Shown here: piece after piece, positions 42,456-52,337 of the stretch
Layout: each line of letters opens with the position of its first letter
Numbering within the stretch: the stretch's first letter is position 1
From: Allobosea sp. BK604
Lineage (GTDB): Bacteria > Pseudomonadota > Alphaproteobacteria > Rhizobiales > Beijerinckiaceae
Direction: 5' to 3'
DNA length: 64,000 nt
NCBI RefSeq assembly: GCF_004341515.1
Contig: NZ_SLZF01000004.1
Location: 310,001-374,000 of the forward strand
Made by a program: the position numbers and the translations under genes
The notes under the pieces: model-generated
What the model saw: the letters and a program-made list of their open reading frames with translations, nothing else
What the model was told of the DNA's origin: nothing
Databases searched by the model: none

Positions 42456-43402
42456 CAGTCGTCCTTCTGCCGTGCGACCCACATCTGGGCCGCGGCGGCG
42501 ATCAGCATGACGAAGAACAGAACTTGCGAAGCGGCAGCGGCATAGCCCAGGGCCCAATCGCGGAAGCCGGCCTCATAGATGAACATGACCATCGGGCGCG
42601 AGGCATTGTTCGGCCCGCCATTGGTGATCAGGTTCGCCTGCCCGAACAGCTGGAATTGCAGCACGATCTCGAGCACGGCGACCAGGAGGATCGTGCGCCG
42701 GATCGCCGGCAGCGTGATCTTGGTCAATGTCCGCCAGCGCGAGGCGTTGTCGAGCGCCGCCGCCTCGTAAACCTCGTCGGGAATCTGTTGCAGGGCCGCG
42801 AGGAACAGCATCATCGGCAGGCCGATCGTCCACCACACGGTCACGATCGCGATGCCCGGCAGCGCCAATGTCGCGTCCGCGATGAAATTCGGTGCCGGCA
42901 GCCCGATCGCGCTGGTGATGTTGAACAGCAGGCCGCGGTCCGGCATGTAGACGAGGCGCCAGACCAGCGTCACGATCGTCACCGACAGCACCAGCGAGCC
43001 GAAGAAGACCGAGCGAAGGATGACGCTCGACCGCCAGGCGTTGTTCAAGGCCAGCGCCAGGAACAAGCCCACGACGATGAAGGACGGCACTGTGAGGACG
43101 ACGAACAGGATCGTGTTCCAGATCGTCTGGACGAAGATCCGATCGCGAAACAGATCCTCGAAATTCTTCAGCCCGACAAAGCCGCCATAGCCGCCGAGCA
43201 TGTCGTAGTCCTGCAGGCTCAGCCAGGCGCCGAGAAACAGCGGCACGACAATGAGCAGGATGAAGACGACGAAATAGGGGGCGACGAACAGCGCATGGCT
43301 GATGGTGCGGCGGCCGACGACATCAGGGTCGACCTTCCGAGCAATGCGTTTGGCGGGCGCCCCGTGGCCGATGGTCTCCGTCATGGCGTCGACCGTGGCC
43401 AT
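42455..43402 (-). CDS. ABC sugar transporter permease, MalF-like
   Basis: A 315-residue permease with a cytoplasmic N terminus of about 35 residues and six hydrophobic segments. The EAA loop reads YEAAALDNASRWRTLTKI. The start is uncertain: ATG 43402 lacks a strong Shine-Dalgarno, and an in-frame ATG 18 bases downstream (MTETIGHG) is possible. It lies 5 bases after the ATPase gene and is coupled to the MalG-like gene by a one-base overlap. Confidence 0.9.
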   Translation of the reverse strand: MATVDAMTETIGHGAPAKRIARKVDPDVVGRRTISHALFVAPYFVVFILLIVVPLFLGAWLSLQDYDMLGGYGGFVGLKNFEDLFRDRIFVQTIWNTILFVVLTVPSFIVVGLFLALALNNAWRSSVILRSVFFGSLVLSVTIVTLVWRLVYMPDRGLLFNITSAIGLPAPNFIADATLALPGIAIVTVWWTIGLPMMLFLAALQQIPDEVYEAAALDNASRWRTLTKITLPAIRRTILLVAVLEIVLQFQLFGQANLITNGGPNNASRPMVMFIYEAGFRDWALGYAAAASQVLFFVMLIAAAAQMWVARQKDD

Positions 43403-43407
43403 GGCAT

Positions 43408-44484
<1,077 letters not shown>

Positions 44485-44543
44485 GCGAGCCTCCTCCCTG
44501 CAAGTCTCGTGAGCTATTGGACTCGCATTTGTATTATGTTTAG

Positions 44544-44573
44544 AACCTAGCGATCCCGCTGACGGCGTGTCAA
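44544..44573 (-). promoter_or_regulatory. candidate sigma-70 promoter of the arabinoside ABC operon
   Basis: On the minus strand TTGACA (44573-44568) is followed after 18 bases by TAGGTT (44549-44544). The -10 is poor. It lies in the 119-base divergent gap shared with the GntR gene; an AT-rich stretch TTTGTATTATG (44529-44539) downstream could be a regulator site. Confidence 0.35.
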
Positions 44574-44603
44574 CCGCTCTGCACGCGAGGACGATCCGGA
44601 CCA

Positions 44604-45365
44604 ATGAGCAGAAGCCGGGCAGAAGATGGGGCGGGAACGCTAAGCGCACGCGTGATGGACCAGATCGGCACGCGTATCGTTTCCGGCGCCTACAAGGTCG
44701 GCGCGACGCTGCCGCCGGAGCTCATGCTGTGCGAGGAGTATGGGCTTAGCCGCACGCCGCTCCGCGAGGCGATGAAGAAGCTGCACGCCAAGCGCCTCAT
44801 CGCGATGGGGCCGAAAAGCGGCACGCGCGTTCTGCCCGAAAGCTGCTGGAATCAGCTCGATCCCGATCTCCTGCGCTGGAGGTTCGCCTCCAGTCCCGAT
44901 GAATGGCTCCTTGGACAATTGCAGGAGCTGCGCATCGCCTTCGAGCCCGAGGCCTGTCGCCTCGCGGCGCAGAACGGCTCGGCGGCAGCCCATGTCACGA
45001 TCAGGGAGGCATTCGAGCGTCTTGCATCGGCCTCGGCCGATCCCTCCCGCACGATCGATCCCGATGTCGAGTTTCACGCGTCGATCGCCAGGGCGACGCA
45101 GAACATCTTTCTCGTCAGCATCAGCGCCGCGATCAGCACGGCGCTGCATCTGCAGTTTCAGCTGGCCGCCGAGCGCGAGACATTTCCCGCGAGCGAGCTC
45201 GAGCAGCATCGCCTGATCTGCGATGCGATCCTGGCGCGCGACGGCGAAGCCGCGGCTCGCCATATGCGTGCCCTGATCGGACAGTCGCGCGCCTCGCTGG
45301 TCGAGGCGCTGCCCCGAATGCGCGGCAAGCGTCGCCGCCCTGCATCGACCGCGGCGGTGACATAG
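44604..45365 (+). CDS. GntR-family (FadR/FCD) transcriptional regulator
   Basis: A 253-residue regulator. The HTH (GATLPPELMLCEEYGLSRTP) lies within residues 30-60 and an FCD domain fills residues about 100-230 (VEFHASIARATQN is its histidine-bearing segment). It is divergent from the ABC/GH51 operon and followed at 37 bases by the six-hairpin protein gene. It most likely controls both by sensing an arabinose-derived acid or similar. It is not closely alike in sequence to the other GntR protein at 16632. Confidence 0.92.
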   Translation: MSRSRAEDGAGTLSARVMDQIGTRIVSGAYKVGATLPPELMLCEEYGLSRTPLREAMKKLHAKRLIAMGPKSGTRVLPESCWNQLDPDLLRWRFASSPDEWLLGQLQELRIAFEPEACRLAAQNGSAAAHVTIREAFERLASASADPSRTIDPDVEFHASIARATQNIFLVSISAAISTALHLQFQLAAERETFPASELEQHRLICDAILARDGEAAARHMRALIGQSRASLVEALPRMRGKRRRPASTAAVT

Positions 45366-45402
45366 CCGCACAACGCGAAACCGAAGAAGGAGATTGAGCC
45401 CG

Positions 45403-47409
45403 ATGCCTGAGAGGTTGCGCCGGCCGCCCGCGGTCCCACTCGTCGTGGTCGATCCCTATACCAGCATCTGGTCCTGCAGCGACCGCCTCACCGACGATTG
45501 GCCCCGACACTGGACGGGCACGAAGATGGCGCTTTACGCCGTCGTCCGCGTCGACGGCGTCGCCTATCGGATCATGGGCGGACCGGAATGGCTGTCCCGG
45601 GCGGGGGAGCAGATCAGCTGCCGCGTCAGGGCGACGAAGACCGAGTATCTCTTCCGTTGCGGCCAGGTCGAGATCGGTCTCGACTTCGTGACGCCGCTGC
45701 TCGTCGACGATCTCGATCTCATGTCGCGGCCGGTGACCTATGTCAGATTCTCCGCGCGCTCGCTCGACGGCAAGCGGCGCAAGGTCGCCTGCTATCTCGA
45801 CATGACCGGCGAGATCGCGACCAACCTGCCGCACGAGCGGGTGTATTGGGACCGGCACGAGCGCGATGGTCTGACCGCCATGGCATTCCGCCACGAGCAC
45901 CAGCCGATCCTCGAGAAGGCCGGCGATCACCTGCGGATCGATTGGGGAACGGCCTATCTTGCCGGTCGCAGCGAGGCGGTCACGGCCGTGGTCGGCGACA
46001 TCAATCTCTGCCGCGATGCTTTCGTCGCCGGGCAATCGATCATTGGCCGCGAGCCGCGCATGCCCGCGCCGCGCAAGGTCGATTACAATCAGGATGCGAT
46101 CATCGCACTCTCGTTCGATATCGTTGCTGGCCGCGACCGGCCGGGCAGCGAGACCGTTCTGATCGGCTATGACGACGAGTACTCGATCGAGTTCTTCGGC
46201 AAGAAGCTGCGCCCGTGGTGGCGACGCGACGGAAAACTCGACGGCCTGGGCGTTCTCGCCCTGGCCATGCGCGAGAGCGACGAGGTGCTGGCGCGGGCTG
46301 GGCGGTTCGACGAGGAACTCGAGAAATCCGCGACGAAGCTCGCCGGACAGCCTTACGCCGAACTTTGCGCGCTGGCATGGCGACATACGATCGCCGCACA
46401 TAAATTATGCGTCGGGCCGGATGGCGAGCCGCTCTTCTTCTCCAAGGAGAATTTCTCCAACGGCTGCATCGCCACGGTCGACGTCACCTATCCCTCGGCG
46501 CCGCTGTTCCTCGTATTCAATCCCGCGCTGCTGCGGGCGATGATCGATCCCTATTTCGCCTATTGCGCGAGCCCGGCCTGGCCGTTCAGGTTCGCGGCGC
46601 ATGACCTCGGCACCTATCCGAAGGCGAACGGACAGACCTATCGCGGCTTCGACAAGAACCCGCAGCAGGACATCACCGACACGCAAATGCCGATCGAGGA
46701 ATGCGGCAACATGCTGATCCTCGTCGGCGCGCTCAACCGTGCCGACGGCGACGACGACTACGTCGCCAAGCATTGGGAGATGCTGACCCAATGGGCCGAG
46801 TATCTCGTCGAAGCGGGCGCCGATCCGGGCGATCAGCTCTGCACCGACGACTTCTCGGGCGTCCTCGGCCACAACGTCAATCTGTCGGGCAAGGCGACGA
46901 TGGGGCTCGCCTGCTACGCCGCATTGGCCGAACGGATCGGCAAGCCCGATGTCGCCAAGGAATATCGAGGGATCGCCGAGGAGTTTGCGAGCCACCTTCT
47001 CGTCAAGGCCAGGGAGAACGGCGCGACGCGCCTCGCCTTCGACCAGCCGGGCACCTGGAGCCTGAAATACAACCTTGTCTGGGACCGTCTCCTCGGCTTC
47101 GACCTCTTTCCCGAGGCAGAGATGAGGCGCGAGCTCGCCTGGTATCGCAGGCAGGTCCAGCCGGCCGGCGTGCCGCTCGACAATCGCTCGACGCTGACCA
47201 AGCCGGAATGGATGCTATGGGCGGCCTCGCTCGCGCATGACCGGCGCACCTTCGGCGATTTCGCCGAACGCATCGTGCGCTATGCCAATACGACACCCAA
47301 CCGCGTGCCGCTCTCGGATCTGTATTACACGGACAGTGCCCGAAAGATCGGATTCCAGGCGCGCTCCGTGCTCGGCGGCCTTTTCATCGCCTTCATGGAC
47401 CGCTGGTGA
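45403..47409 (+). CDS. glutaminase A-like six-hairpin protein (DUF4965/DUF5127 type)
   Basis: A 668-residue protein. The N-terminal beta-rich part opens PAVPLVVVDPYTSIWSCSDRLTDDWPRHWTG, a hallmark segment of the fungal glutaminase A family (cut here for length as PLVVVDPYTSIWS and DDWPRHWTG). The C-terminal part is an (alpha/alpha) barrel with CGNMLILVGALNRADG and WDRLLGFDLFPE. In fungi the family was named for glutaminase activity, but bacterial members often sit with glycosidases, as here beside GH51 and an arabinoside importer, so glycoside hydrolase activity is plausible. There is no signal peptide. ATG 45403 follows AAGGAG at suitable distance; an in-frame TTG at 45394 is too close to it. 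Confidence 0.75.
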   Translation: MPERLRRPPAVPLVVVDPYTSIWSCSDRLTDDWPRHWTGTKMALYAVVRVDGVAYRIMGGPEWLSRAGEQISCRVRATKTEYLFRCGQVEIGLDFVTPLLVDDLDLMSRPVTYVRFSARSLDGKRRKVACYLDMTGEIATNLPHERVYWDRHERDGLTAMAFRHEHQPILEKAGDHLRIDWGTAYLAGRSEAVTAVVGDINLCRDAFVAGQSIIGREPRMPAPRKVDYNQDAIIALSFDIVAGRDRPGSETVLIGYDDEYSIEFFGKKLRPWWRRDGKLDGLGVLALAMRESDEVLARAGRFDEELEKSATKLAGQPYAELCALAWRHTIAAHKLCVGPDGEPLFFSKENFSNGCIATVDVTYPSAPLFLVFNPALLRAMIDPYFAYCASPAWPFRFAAHDLGTYPKANGQTYRGFDKNPQQDITDTQMPIEECGNMLILVGALNRADGDDDYVAKHWEMLTQWAEYLVEAGADPGDQLCTDDFSGVLGHNVNLSGKATMGLACYAALAERIGKPDVAKEYRGIAEEFASHLLVKARENGATRLAFDQPGTWSLKYNLVWDRLLGFDLFPEAEMRRELAWYRRQVQPAGVPLDNRSTLTKPEWMLWAASLAHDRRTFGDFAERIVRYANTTPNRVPLSDLYYTDSARKIGFQARSVLGGLFIAFMDRW

Positions 47410-47456
47410 AGTCGACTGACACGGCGTGAGAGGTTTGCCGGGGCGTATTCCGCCAA

Positions 47457-47768
47457 ATGCCGGAGATCGTCGCCATGGCGACGGTCTCCAGGCCGCGAGA
47501 ATTGGGTCGAGAGCAGCCGGTCGTCATCAGGCTCAGGCCCGATGGCGTCGGCTTCTCGCTCGTGACGCGGGCGTCGTTCCAGGGCGTGCCACTGGAGTAC
47601 GGCAGCTTCAGCACGGCCTCGCGCATTCCCGACAGGCTCCTCGACCTCGGGCTCGGGCTCCAGGTTTCGTCCGGCTCCGGCCTCGAGTTCACCGCCGAAT
47701 ATCGGTCACAGGTCGGGAAGGATTACATCTCGCAGGGCGGCACGGCGCGCCTGTCCTGGCGGTTCTGA
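47457..47768 (+). pseudogene. autotransporter beta-barrel C-terminal remnant
   Basis: An open frame of 103 codons whose last 40 residues alternate polar and hydrophobic residues and end SQGGTARLSWRF. A terminal Phe after aromatic beta-strands is the outer-membrane insertion signal of autotransporter barrels. Only the last few strands are present, and there is no signal peptide, passenger domain or Shine-Dalgarno, so this looks like the 3' relic of a deleted autotransporter gene. An upstream in-frame stop at 47427 closes the frame. A free-standing expressed small protein is less likely. Confidence 0.5.
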
Positions 47769-47898
47769 GAGGGAGAATCTGCGCCCGCATAGGCGAAGAA
47801 GACCGGCGCGCGCTGGGCCGCGGTGCAATGCCCGCCGGAATCGGCCGGTCAGATGAACCTCTGCCCGACCGGCGTCGCCGCGCCGAGGGCGGCGTCCG

Positions 47899-47920
47899 CA
47901 ATTTTGGCCAATAGCCAGCG
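47899..47920. promoter_or_regulatory. probable AraC-regulator box, copy 1
   Basis: Contains CAATTT-N2-GCCAATAGC (CAATTTTGGCCAATAGC), which matches 50502-50518 in all 15 defined positions. It lies 55-76 bases before the acyl-CoA dehydrogenase start. The AraC gene lies between the two copies. The rest of 47769-47974 holds no gene. Confidence 0.55.
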
Positions 47921-47974
47921 GTCGCCGATGCGCTAGGCTTCCGAGCAGACCAGATCCTGCCCAGGGAGGCTGTC

Positions 47975-49645
47975 ATGCTCGCGACGGAAGCCCGAATCTA
48001 TCCGACCACGACCCATGAGGTGACCAACCAGTCCGGCGCGCTCACCGGCGTGAACCTCTTCGGTCAGGACGCTATCCTGCGGGATACGGTGCTGCGCGAG
48101 GGCGCGGGGTGGGTGGCGGAGCCTGCGGCGCTGCTGGGGGAGGCGGCCGGCGATCCGGTCTGGCAGGACCATGCCCATCTCGCCAACCAGAACGGGCCGT
48201 GTTTCAAGAGCCATGACCGCTTCGGCCATCGGATCGATCTCGTCGAGTTCCATCCGAGCTATCACGCCCTGATGGGCCTCGCCTTCGGCTCCGGCGTGCA
48301 CTCCCTCGGCTGGACCGCCAACCGGCCCGGCGCCCATACGGCTCGCGCGGCCTTGTCCTATCTCTGGAACCAGATCGAGAACGGCGTCGGCTGCCCGACC
48401 GGCATGGCCTATTCGGCGATACCCGCGCTGCGGCTGGTCCCTGAGATCCAGGCCGCCTGGGAAGCAAAGGTGCTGGCGGACGCCTATGATCCGCGCCCGC
48501 TGCCGATCGCGGAGAAGGCCGGGGCGACCATCGGCATGGCGCTGACCGAGAAGCAGGGCGGCTCTGACCTGCGCGCCAACGCGACCCGCGCCATACCGGT
48601 GAATGGCGGTAGTCCGGGCGGCGAATACCGCCTGACCGGGCATAAATGGTTCTGCTCCGCACCGATGAGCGACGCCTTCCTGACGCTCGCCCAGACCGAA
48701 AAGGGGCCGTCCTGCTTCTTCGTCCCGCGCTCGCTGCCGGACGGCACCCGCAACCGCTTCTTCATCCAGCGGCTGAAGGACAAATGCGGCAATCGCTCGA
48801 ACGCCTCTTCCGAGATCGAATATGACGACACCTATGCGGTCCTGCTCGGCGAGGAGGGGCGCGGGGTCCGCATCGCGATCGAGATGGCGCATCTGACCCG
48901 GCTCGACTTCGCCATCGGCTCGGCCGGGCTGATGCGCTGGGCGCTCAGCCTGACGCTGCACCACACCCATAACCGGCGGGCCTTCCAGCGCGTGCTGGCC
49001 GAACAGCCGCTGATGCGCAACGTGCTCGCCGATCTCTGCCTCGAATCGGAGGCCGCGACCCTGCTCGCCTTTCGCCTGGCGCGCGCCGTCGACGAGGCTG
49101 CTTCCGGCTCGGAGGAGGCGCGCCTGCTGGAACGCATCCTCACTCCGGTGGCAAAGTTCTGGAACTGCAAGCGTGCGCCCGCCTTCGTCGCGGAATGCCT
49201 GGAATGCCATGGCGGCAACGGTTTCATCGAGGAGCAGCCGATGGCACGGCTCTATCGCGAGGCGCCGCTGAACGGCATCTGGGAGGGCACCGGCAACGTG
49301 ATCTGCCTCGACGTGCTGCGCGCCCTGCAACGCGAGCCCGATACGCTCGCGGCGCTCCTGGCGGAGCTCTCGTTGGCGCGCGGGGCCGACCGCCGGCTCG
49401 ATCTCGCCATCGACGCCCTCGAGACCGAGCTCTCGGACACGCGTGACCAGGAGCACCGCGCCCGCCAGATCGCGGCCCAGATCGCGACGGTGATGGAAGC
49501 GGCGCTGTTCGCGCGCTGCTCGACACCAGCCGCAGCGGATGCGTTCATCGCGTCGCGCCTCGAAGGATTGCCCAATCGCGCCTTCGGCAGCCTGCCGCGC
49601 GATTGCGATCTCGGTTCGATCGTCGCACGATCGCGGCTCACCTGA
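47975..49645 (+). CDS. acyl-CoA dehydrogenase, AidB-like
   Basis: A 556-residue flavoprotein, longer than ordinary acyl-CoA dehydrogenases and typical of AidB. The N terminus EVTNQSGALTGVNLFGQD is the AidB-specific segment. MALTEKQGGSDLRANATRA is the FAD/substrate motif, KWFCSAPMSDAFL follows, and ECHGGNGFIEEQPMARLYREA carries the family's C-terminal flavin site. AGGGAGG precedes the ATG. In E. coli AidB protects DNA during alkylation stress; in rhizobial catabolic clusters such proteins may oxidise branched-chain or isovaleryl-CoA. The AraC gene follows 15 bases downstream. Confidence 0.9.
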   Translation: MLATEARIYPTTTHEVTNQSGALTGVNLFGQDAILRDTVLREGAGWVAEPAALLGEAAGDPVWQDHAHLANQNGPCFKSHDRFGHRIDLVEFHPSYHALMGLAFGSGVHSLGWTANRPGAHTARAALSYLWNQIENGVGCPTGMAYSAIPALRLVPEIQAAWEAKVLADAYDPRPLPIAEKAGATIGMALTEKQGGSDLRANATRAIPVNGGSPGGEYRLTGHKWFCSAPMSDAFLTLAQTEKGPSCFFVPRSLPDGTRNRFFIQRLKDKCGNRSNASSEIEYDDTYAVLLGEEGRGVRIAIEMAHLTRLDFAIGSAGLMRWALSLTLHHTHNRRAFQRVLAEQPLMRNVLADLCLESEAATLLAFRLARAVDEAASGSEEARLLERILTPVAKFWNCKRAPAFVAECLECHGGNGFIEEQPMARLYREAPLNGIWEGTGNVICLDVLRALQREPDTLAALLAELSLARGADRRLDLAIDALETELSDTRDQEHRARQIAAQIATVMEAALFARCSTPAAADAFIASRLEGLPNRAFGSLPRDCDLGSIVARSRLT

Positions 49646-49660
49646 CCTTCGGAAAGCAAC

Positions 49661-50491
49661 TTGGCCCGCGTCGATCTCCGCAACTCCTCCCGCTACTGGC
49701 GCGACCCTCGGGTGCCGGGCCTCAGCTGCCTCGTCGCCGACTTCACCAGCCATGATTATGCGCCCCATAGCCACGAGGCCTTCGTCGTCGCCGTCACCGA
49801 GGCTGGAGGCGCCGAGTTCAAGAGCCGGGGCCGGACCGACGAGGCCAGGACCTCAACCTTACTGGTGTTCAACCCCGACGAGCCCCATTCGGGGTGGATG
49901 GGTTGGAGCTCACGCTGGCTCTACCGGGGGCTCTATCTGACGTCCCCGGCGATCGAGACGCTGAAGACCGCGCTCGGCCTCGACACCACCGCCTATTTCA
50001 CCCGCAACATCTTCAACGATCCCGACCTGATCCACGCTTTCCTCTCCCTGCATCGCATCCTCGATGACGGGAACGATCCCCTCGAGGAGCGCGAGCTTCT
50101 CCTGCGCAGCTTCGGTGCGCTGATCCGGCGCCATGCCGCCGGCGAGCCCAGGCTGGCGCAGCCGGCGCGCGACCAGGCCAAGGCGACCCGCATCCGCGAG
50201 ATCATGCGGGAGCGCCATGCCGAGGAACTCACGCTCGAACAGCTCGGGGCGGAGGTCGGGCTGACCCCGTTCCAGCTGATCGCCCTGTTCAAGCGCAGCA
50301 CGGGGCTGACCCCGCATGCCTATCTCACGCAGCTGCGCCTCAAGGCGGCGATCGCGGCGCTCGGCCGGGGCGCGCCGATCGCAGCCGCGGCACTCGATGC
50401 CGGCTTCTACGACCAGAGCGCGCTGACGCGGCATTTCAAGCGCGCCTATGGGATCACGCCGCTGCAATGGGTGCACGCCGCGGCCGACTGA
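49661..50491 (+). CDS. AraC-family transcriptional regulator
   Basis: A 276-residue regulator: an N-terminal cupin-type ligand domain (HDYAPHSHEAFVVAV; LVFNPDEPHSGW) and two C-terminal HTH motifs from about residue 180 (LTLEQLGAEVGLTPFQLI and AAAALDAGFYDQSALTRHF). The start is TTG 49661 preceded by GGAAAG. It is transcribed after the AidB-like gene and before the AlaX operon, and identical 15-position boxes lie in front of both. The ligand may be an amino acid or N-acyl amino acid, given the downstream LeuDH and deacylase genes. Confidence 0.92.
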   Translation: MARVDLRNSSRYWRDPRVPGLSCLVADFTSHDYAPHSHEAFVVAVTEAGGAEFKSRGRTDEARTSTLLVFNPDEPHSGWMGWSSRWLYRGLYLTSPAIETLKTALGLDTTAYFTRNIFNDPDLIHAFLSLHRILDDGNDPLEERELLLRSFGALIRRHAAGEPRLAQPARDQAKATRIREIMRERHAEELTLEQLGAEVGLTPFQLIALFKRSTGLTPHAYLTQLRLKAAIAALGRGAPIAAAALDAGFYDQSALTRHFKRAYGITPLQWVHAAAD

Positions 50492-50501
50492 CCCGCCTTC
50501 T

Positions 50502-50523
50502 CAATTTCCGCCAATAGCGGCGC
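50502..50523. promoter_or_regulatory. probable AraC-regulator box, copy 2
   Basis: CAATTTCCGCCAATAGC, the same CAATTT-N2-GCCAATAGC as at 47899. A further GCGCCAATCTCGCC follows at 50532 and may be a second half-site. It lies 11 bases after the AraC stop and about 145 before the AlaX-like start. Confidence 0.55.
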
Positions 50524-50666
50524 CTCGCGCTGCGCCAATCTCGCCTGCACGCAAACGCCCCGCCGGGGCCTGGCGCATCGGCCCCGGAAGTGGATTGCTG
50601 CGTTCGGATAAACCGATGCGAAAACAAGGAGCTGGATCAGTCCGATGATCTGGCAAGGTGAGACGC

Positions 50667-51392
50667 ATGTCCCGTTACTTCTGCCTCGACCATCCGGACG
50701 TCCTGACGCTGACGACAGAGGTCGTGCAGGCGCGGCCGGGCCGGGTCGCCCTTGCGGAAAGCCCGTTCTACCCCGGCGGCGGCGGGCAATTGCCCGATCG
50801 CGGCACGCTGGCCTGGGATGGCGGCGAAGTCGTGATCTCCGGCTTTGAGAGCGAGGGCGGCCATCTCTGGCATGTGCTCGCCCAGCCGCTCGAGCTGCCG
50901 CCGGCCTCGGTCGAGGCGCGGGTCGACGCGTCCTTCCGGCGGTTGATGCGCGCGCTGCACACCGATCTGCACATCGTCAACGCGGTGGTCTTCCAGGATT
51001 TCGACGGCGCGCTCGTCACCGGCGTCCAGATGAACGAGGACGGCACCGCGCGCATCGATTTCGACCTGCCCGATGCTGATAACGAGCGCCTGCGCGCGAT
51101 CGAGGAGAAGGTCAACGCGCTGATCCGGCGGGATCTGGCCGTGCACCAGAGCCATGTCCCGGAGGCGGCGGCCTTCGCTGAGCCGGGTCTGATCCGCTCG
51201 CGCTCCGTTGCTCCGCCGCCGACCTCGGATGGCAAGGTCCGCATCGTCGAGATCGTCGGCCTCGACCGGCAGGCCTGCGGCGGCACGCATCTCGCCTCGA
51301 CGGGAGACTCGCCGCCGATCCGCATCCTGAAGATCGACAACAAGGGCCGGCACAATCGCCGCCTGCGTATCGGCCTCGCCGGCACCCTGTGA
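50667..51392 (+). CDS. alanyl-tRNA editing domain protein, AlaX-like
   Basis: A 241-residue stand-alone editing domain related to the AlaRS C-terminal part. PFYPGGGGQLPDRGTL opens the fold; the zinc ligands are the two His of HTDLH and the Cys and His of CGGTH, all present. AlaX proteins hydrolyse mischarged Ser- or Gly-tRNA(Ala); some act on free amino-acid derivatives in catabolic operons. AAGGTGA precedes the ATG. The gene lies 10 bases before an EamA exporter and heads an operon with an amino-acid dehydrogenase and a deacylase. A role in removing an unusual amino acid from tRNA when the pathway is on is a reasonable inference. Confidence 0.85.
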   Translation: MSRYFCLDHPDVLTLTTEVVQARPGRVALAESPFYPGGGGQLPDRGTLAWDGGEVVISGFESEGGHLWHVLAQPLELPPASVEARVDASFRRLMRALHTDLHIVNAVVFQDFDGALVTGVQMNEDGTARIDFDLPDADNERLRAIEEKVNALIRRDLAVHQSHVPEAAAFAEPGLIRSRSVAPPPTSDGKVRIVEIVGLDRQACGGTHLASTGDSPPIRILKIDNKGRHNRRLRIGLAGTL

Positions 51393-51401
51393 GGCAGCGC
51401 G

Positions 51402-52337
51402 ATGGCGACCCTCAGGCGTCTCTGGGCGCAGCCATTACTGCTCCTGCCGCTGCCGCCGCTGTTCTGGGCCGGCAATCTCGTGCTCGGCCGCGCGCTCGCC
51501 GGCTCCTTTCCTCCGGTCTCGCTCGCGGTTGGCCGCTGGGTCGTCGCGCTCGCCTGCCTGCTGCCCTTCGTCCTCGGGACCATCGGCCCACAGCGACAGG
51601 CGCTGATCCGCGCCCGCGGCCTCATCTTCGCCTGCGGCGCCTTCGGTATCGCCGGCTACAATGCGCTGGGCTATCTCGCCCTGCAGAGCGCGCCGGCGGC
51701 AAGCGTCGCCTTTCTCAACTCGACCCTGCCGCTGATGGTGCCGCTCGCCGCTTTCCTGCTCGGCGTCGAGCGCGTCTCGGCCCGCACCCTTGCCGGCATC
51801 GCGATCTCCTTCGTCGGCGTGACCTGGATCGTCGCGCGCGGCGAGGCCTCGACGCTGTCGGGATTGAGCCTCGCCGGCGGCGAGCCTCTGGTGCTGATCG
51901 CGGTCGCCAATTACGCGGTTTATTCGGTGCTGCTGCGCCGCCGGCCGGCCGATCTCGATCCGCTCGTCTTCCTGGCCGCGACGATGGCGGCGGGGCTGCT
52001 GGTGCTGCTGCCGTTCTGGATCTGGGAGCTCGCGCGCGGCGCGACGATCCCGACGACCCCCGGCCCGATCGCGGCAGCGCTCTATATCGGTGTCTTCGCC
52101 TCGCTGCTGGCCTTCATCATCTGGAACCGCTGCGTCGCGCTGCTCGGAGCGAGCGTGACCGGCGCCTCCTTCCATCTCGTCGCCCTGTTCACCGCCGCGC
52201 TCGCCTTCCTGCTCCTCGGCGAGCCCGTGCGGCCGTTCCACCTCATTGGCGCTGCGCTGATCCTCGGCGGTTTCGTCCTCGCGGCGACCGGTGGCCGTCC
52301 CACCACATCCCGACTATCCGGAGGATCCAATTCATGA
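51402..52337 (+). CDS. EamA-family (DMT) transporter
   Basis: A 311-residue inner-membrane protein with ten hydrophobic segments in two similar EamA halves (ILGRALAGSF-type first half, FHLVALFTAALAFLLLGEP in the second). The family exports amino acids, metabolites or drugs. Its stop overlaps the start of the amino-acid dehydrogenase gene (ATGA 52334-52337). In this operon it may export an amino acid or keto acid. Confidence 0.88.
   Translation: MATLRRLWAQPLLLLPLPPLFWAGNLVLGRALAGSFPPVSLAVGRWVVALACLLPFVLGTIGPQRQALIRARGLIFACGAFGIAGYNALGYLALQSAPAASVAFLNSTLPLMVPLAAFLLGVERVSARTLAGIAISFVGVTWIVARGEASTLSGLSLAGGEPLVLIAVANYAVYSVLLRRRPADLDPLVFLAATMAAGLLVLLPFWIWELARGATIPTTPGPIAAALYIGVFASLLAFIIWNRCVALLGASVTGASFHLVALFTAALAFLLLGEPVRPFHLIGAALILGGFVLAATGGRPTTSRLSGGSNS

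Noticed and set aside
47689..47976. 95-codon minus-strand open frame before the AidB-like gene
   Set aside because: Arg/Pro/Ser-rich shadow translation overlapping the regulatory box; no ribosome-binding site.
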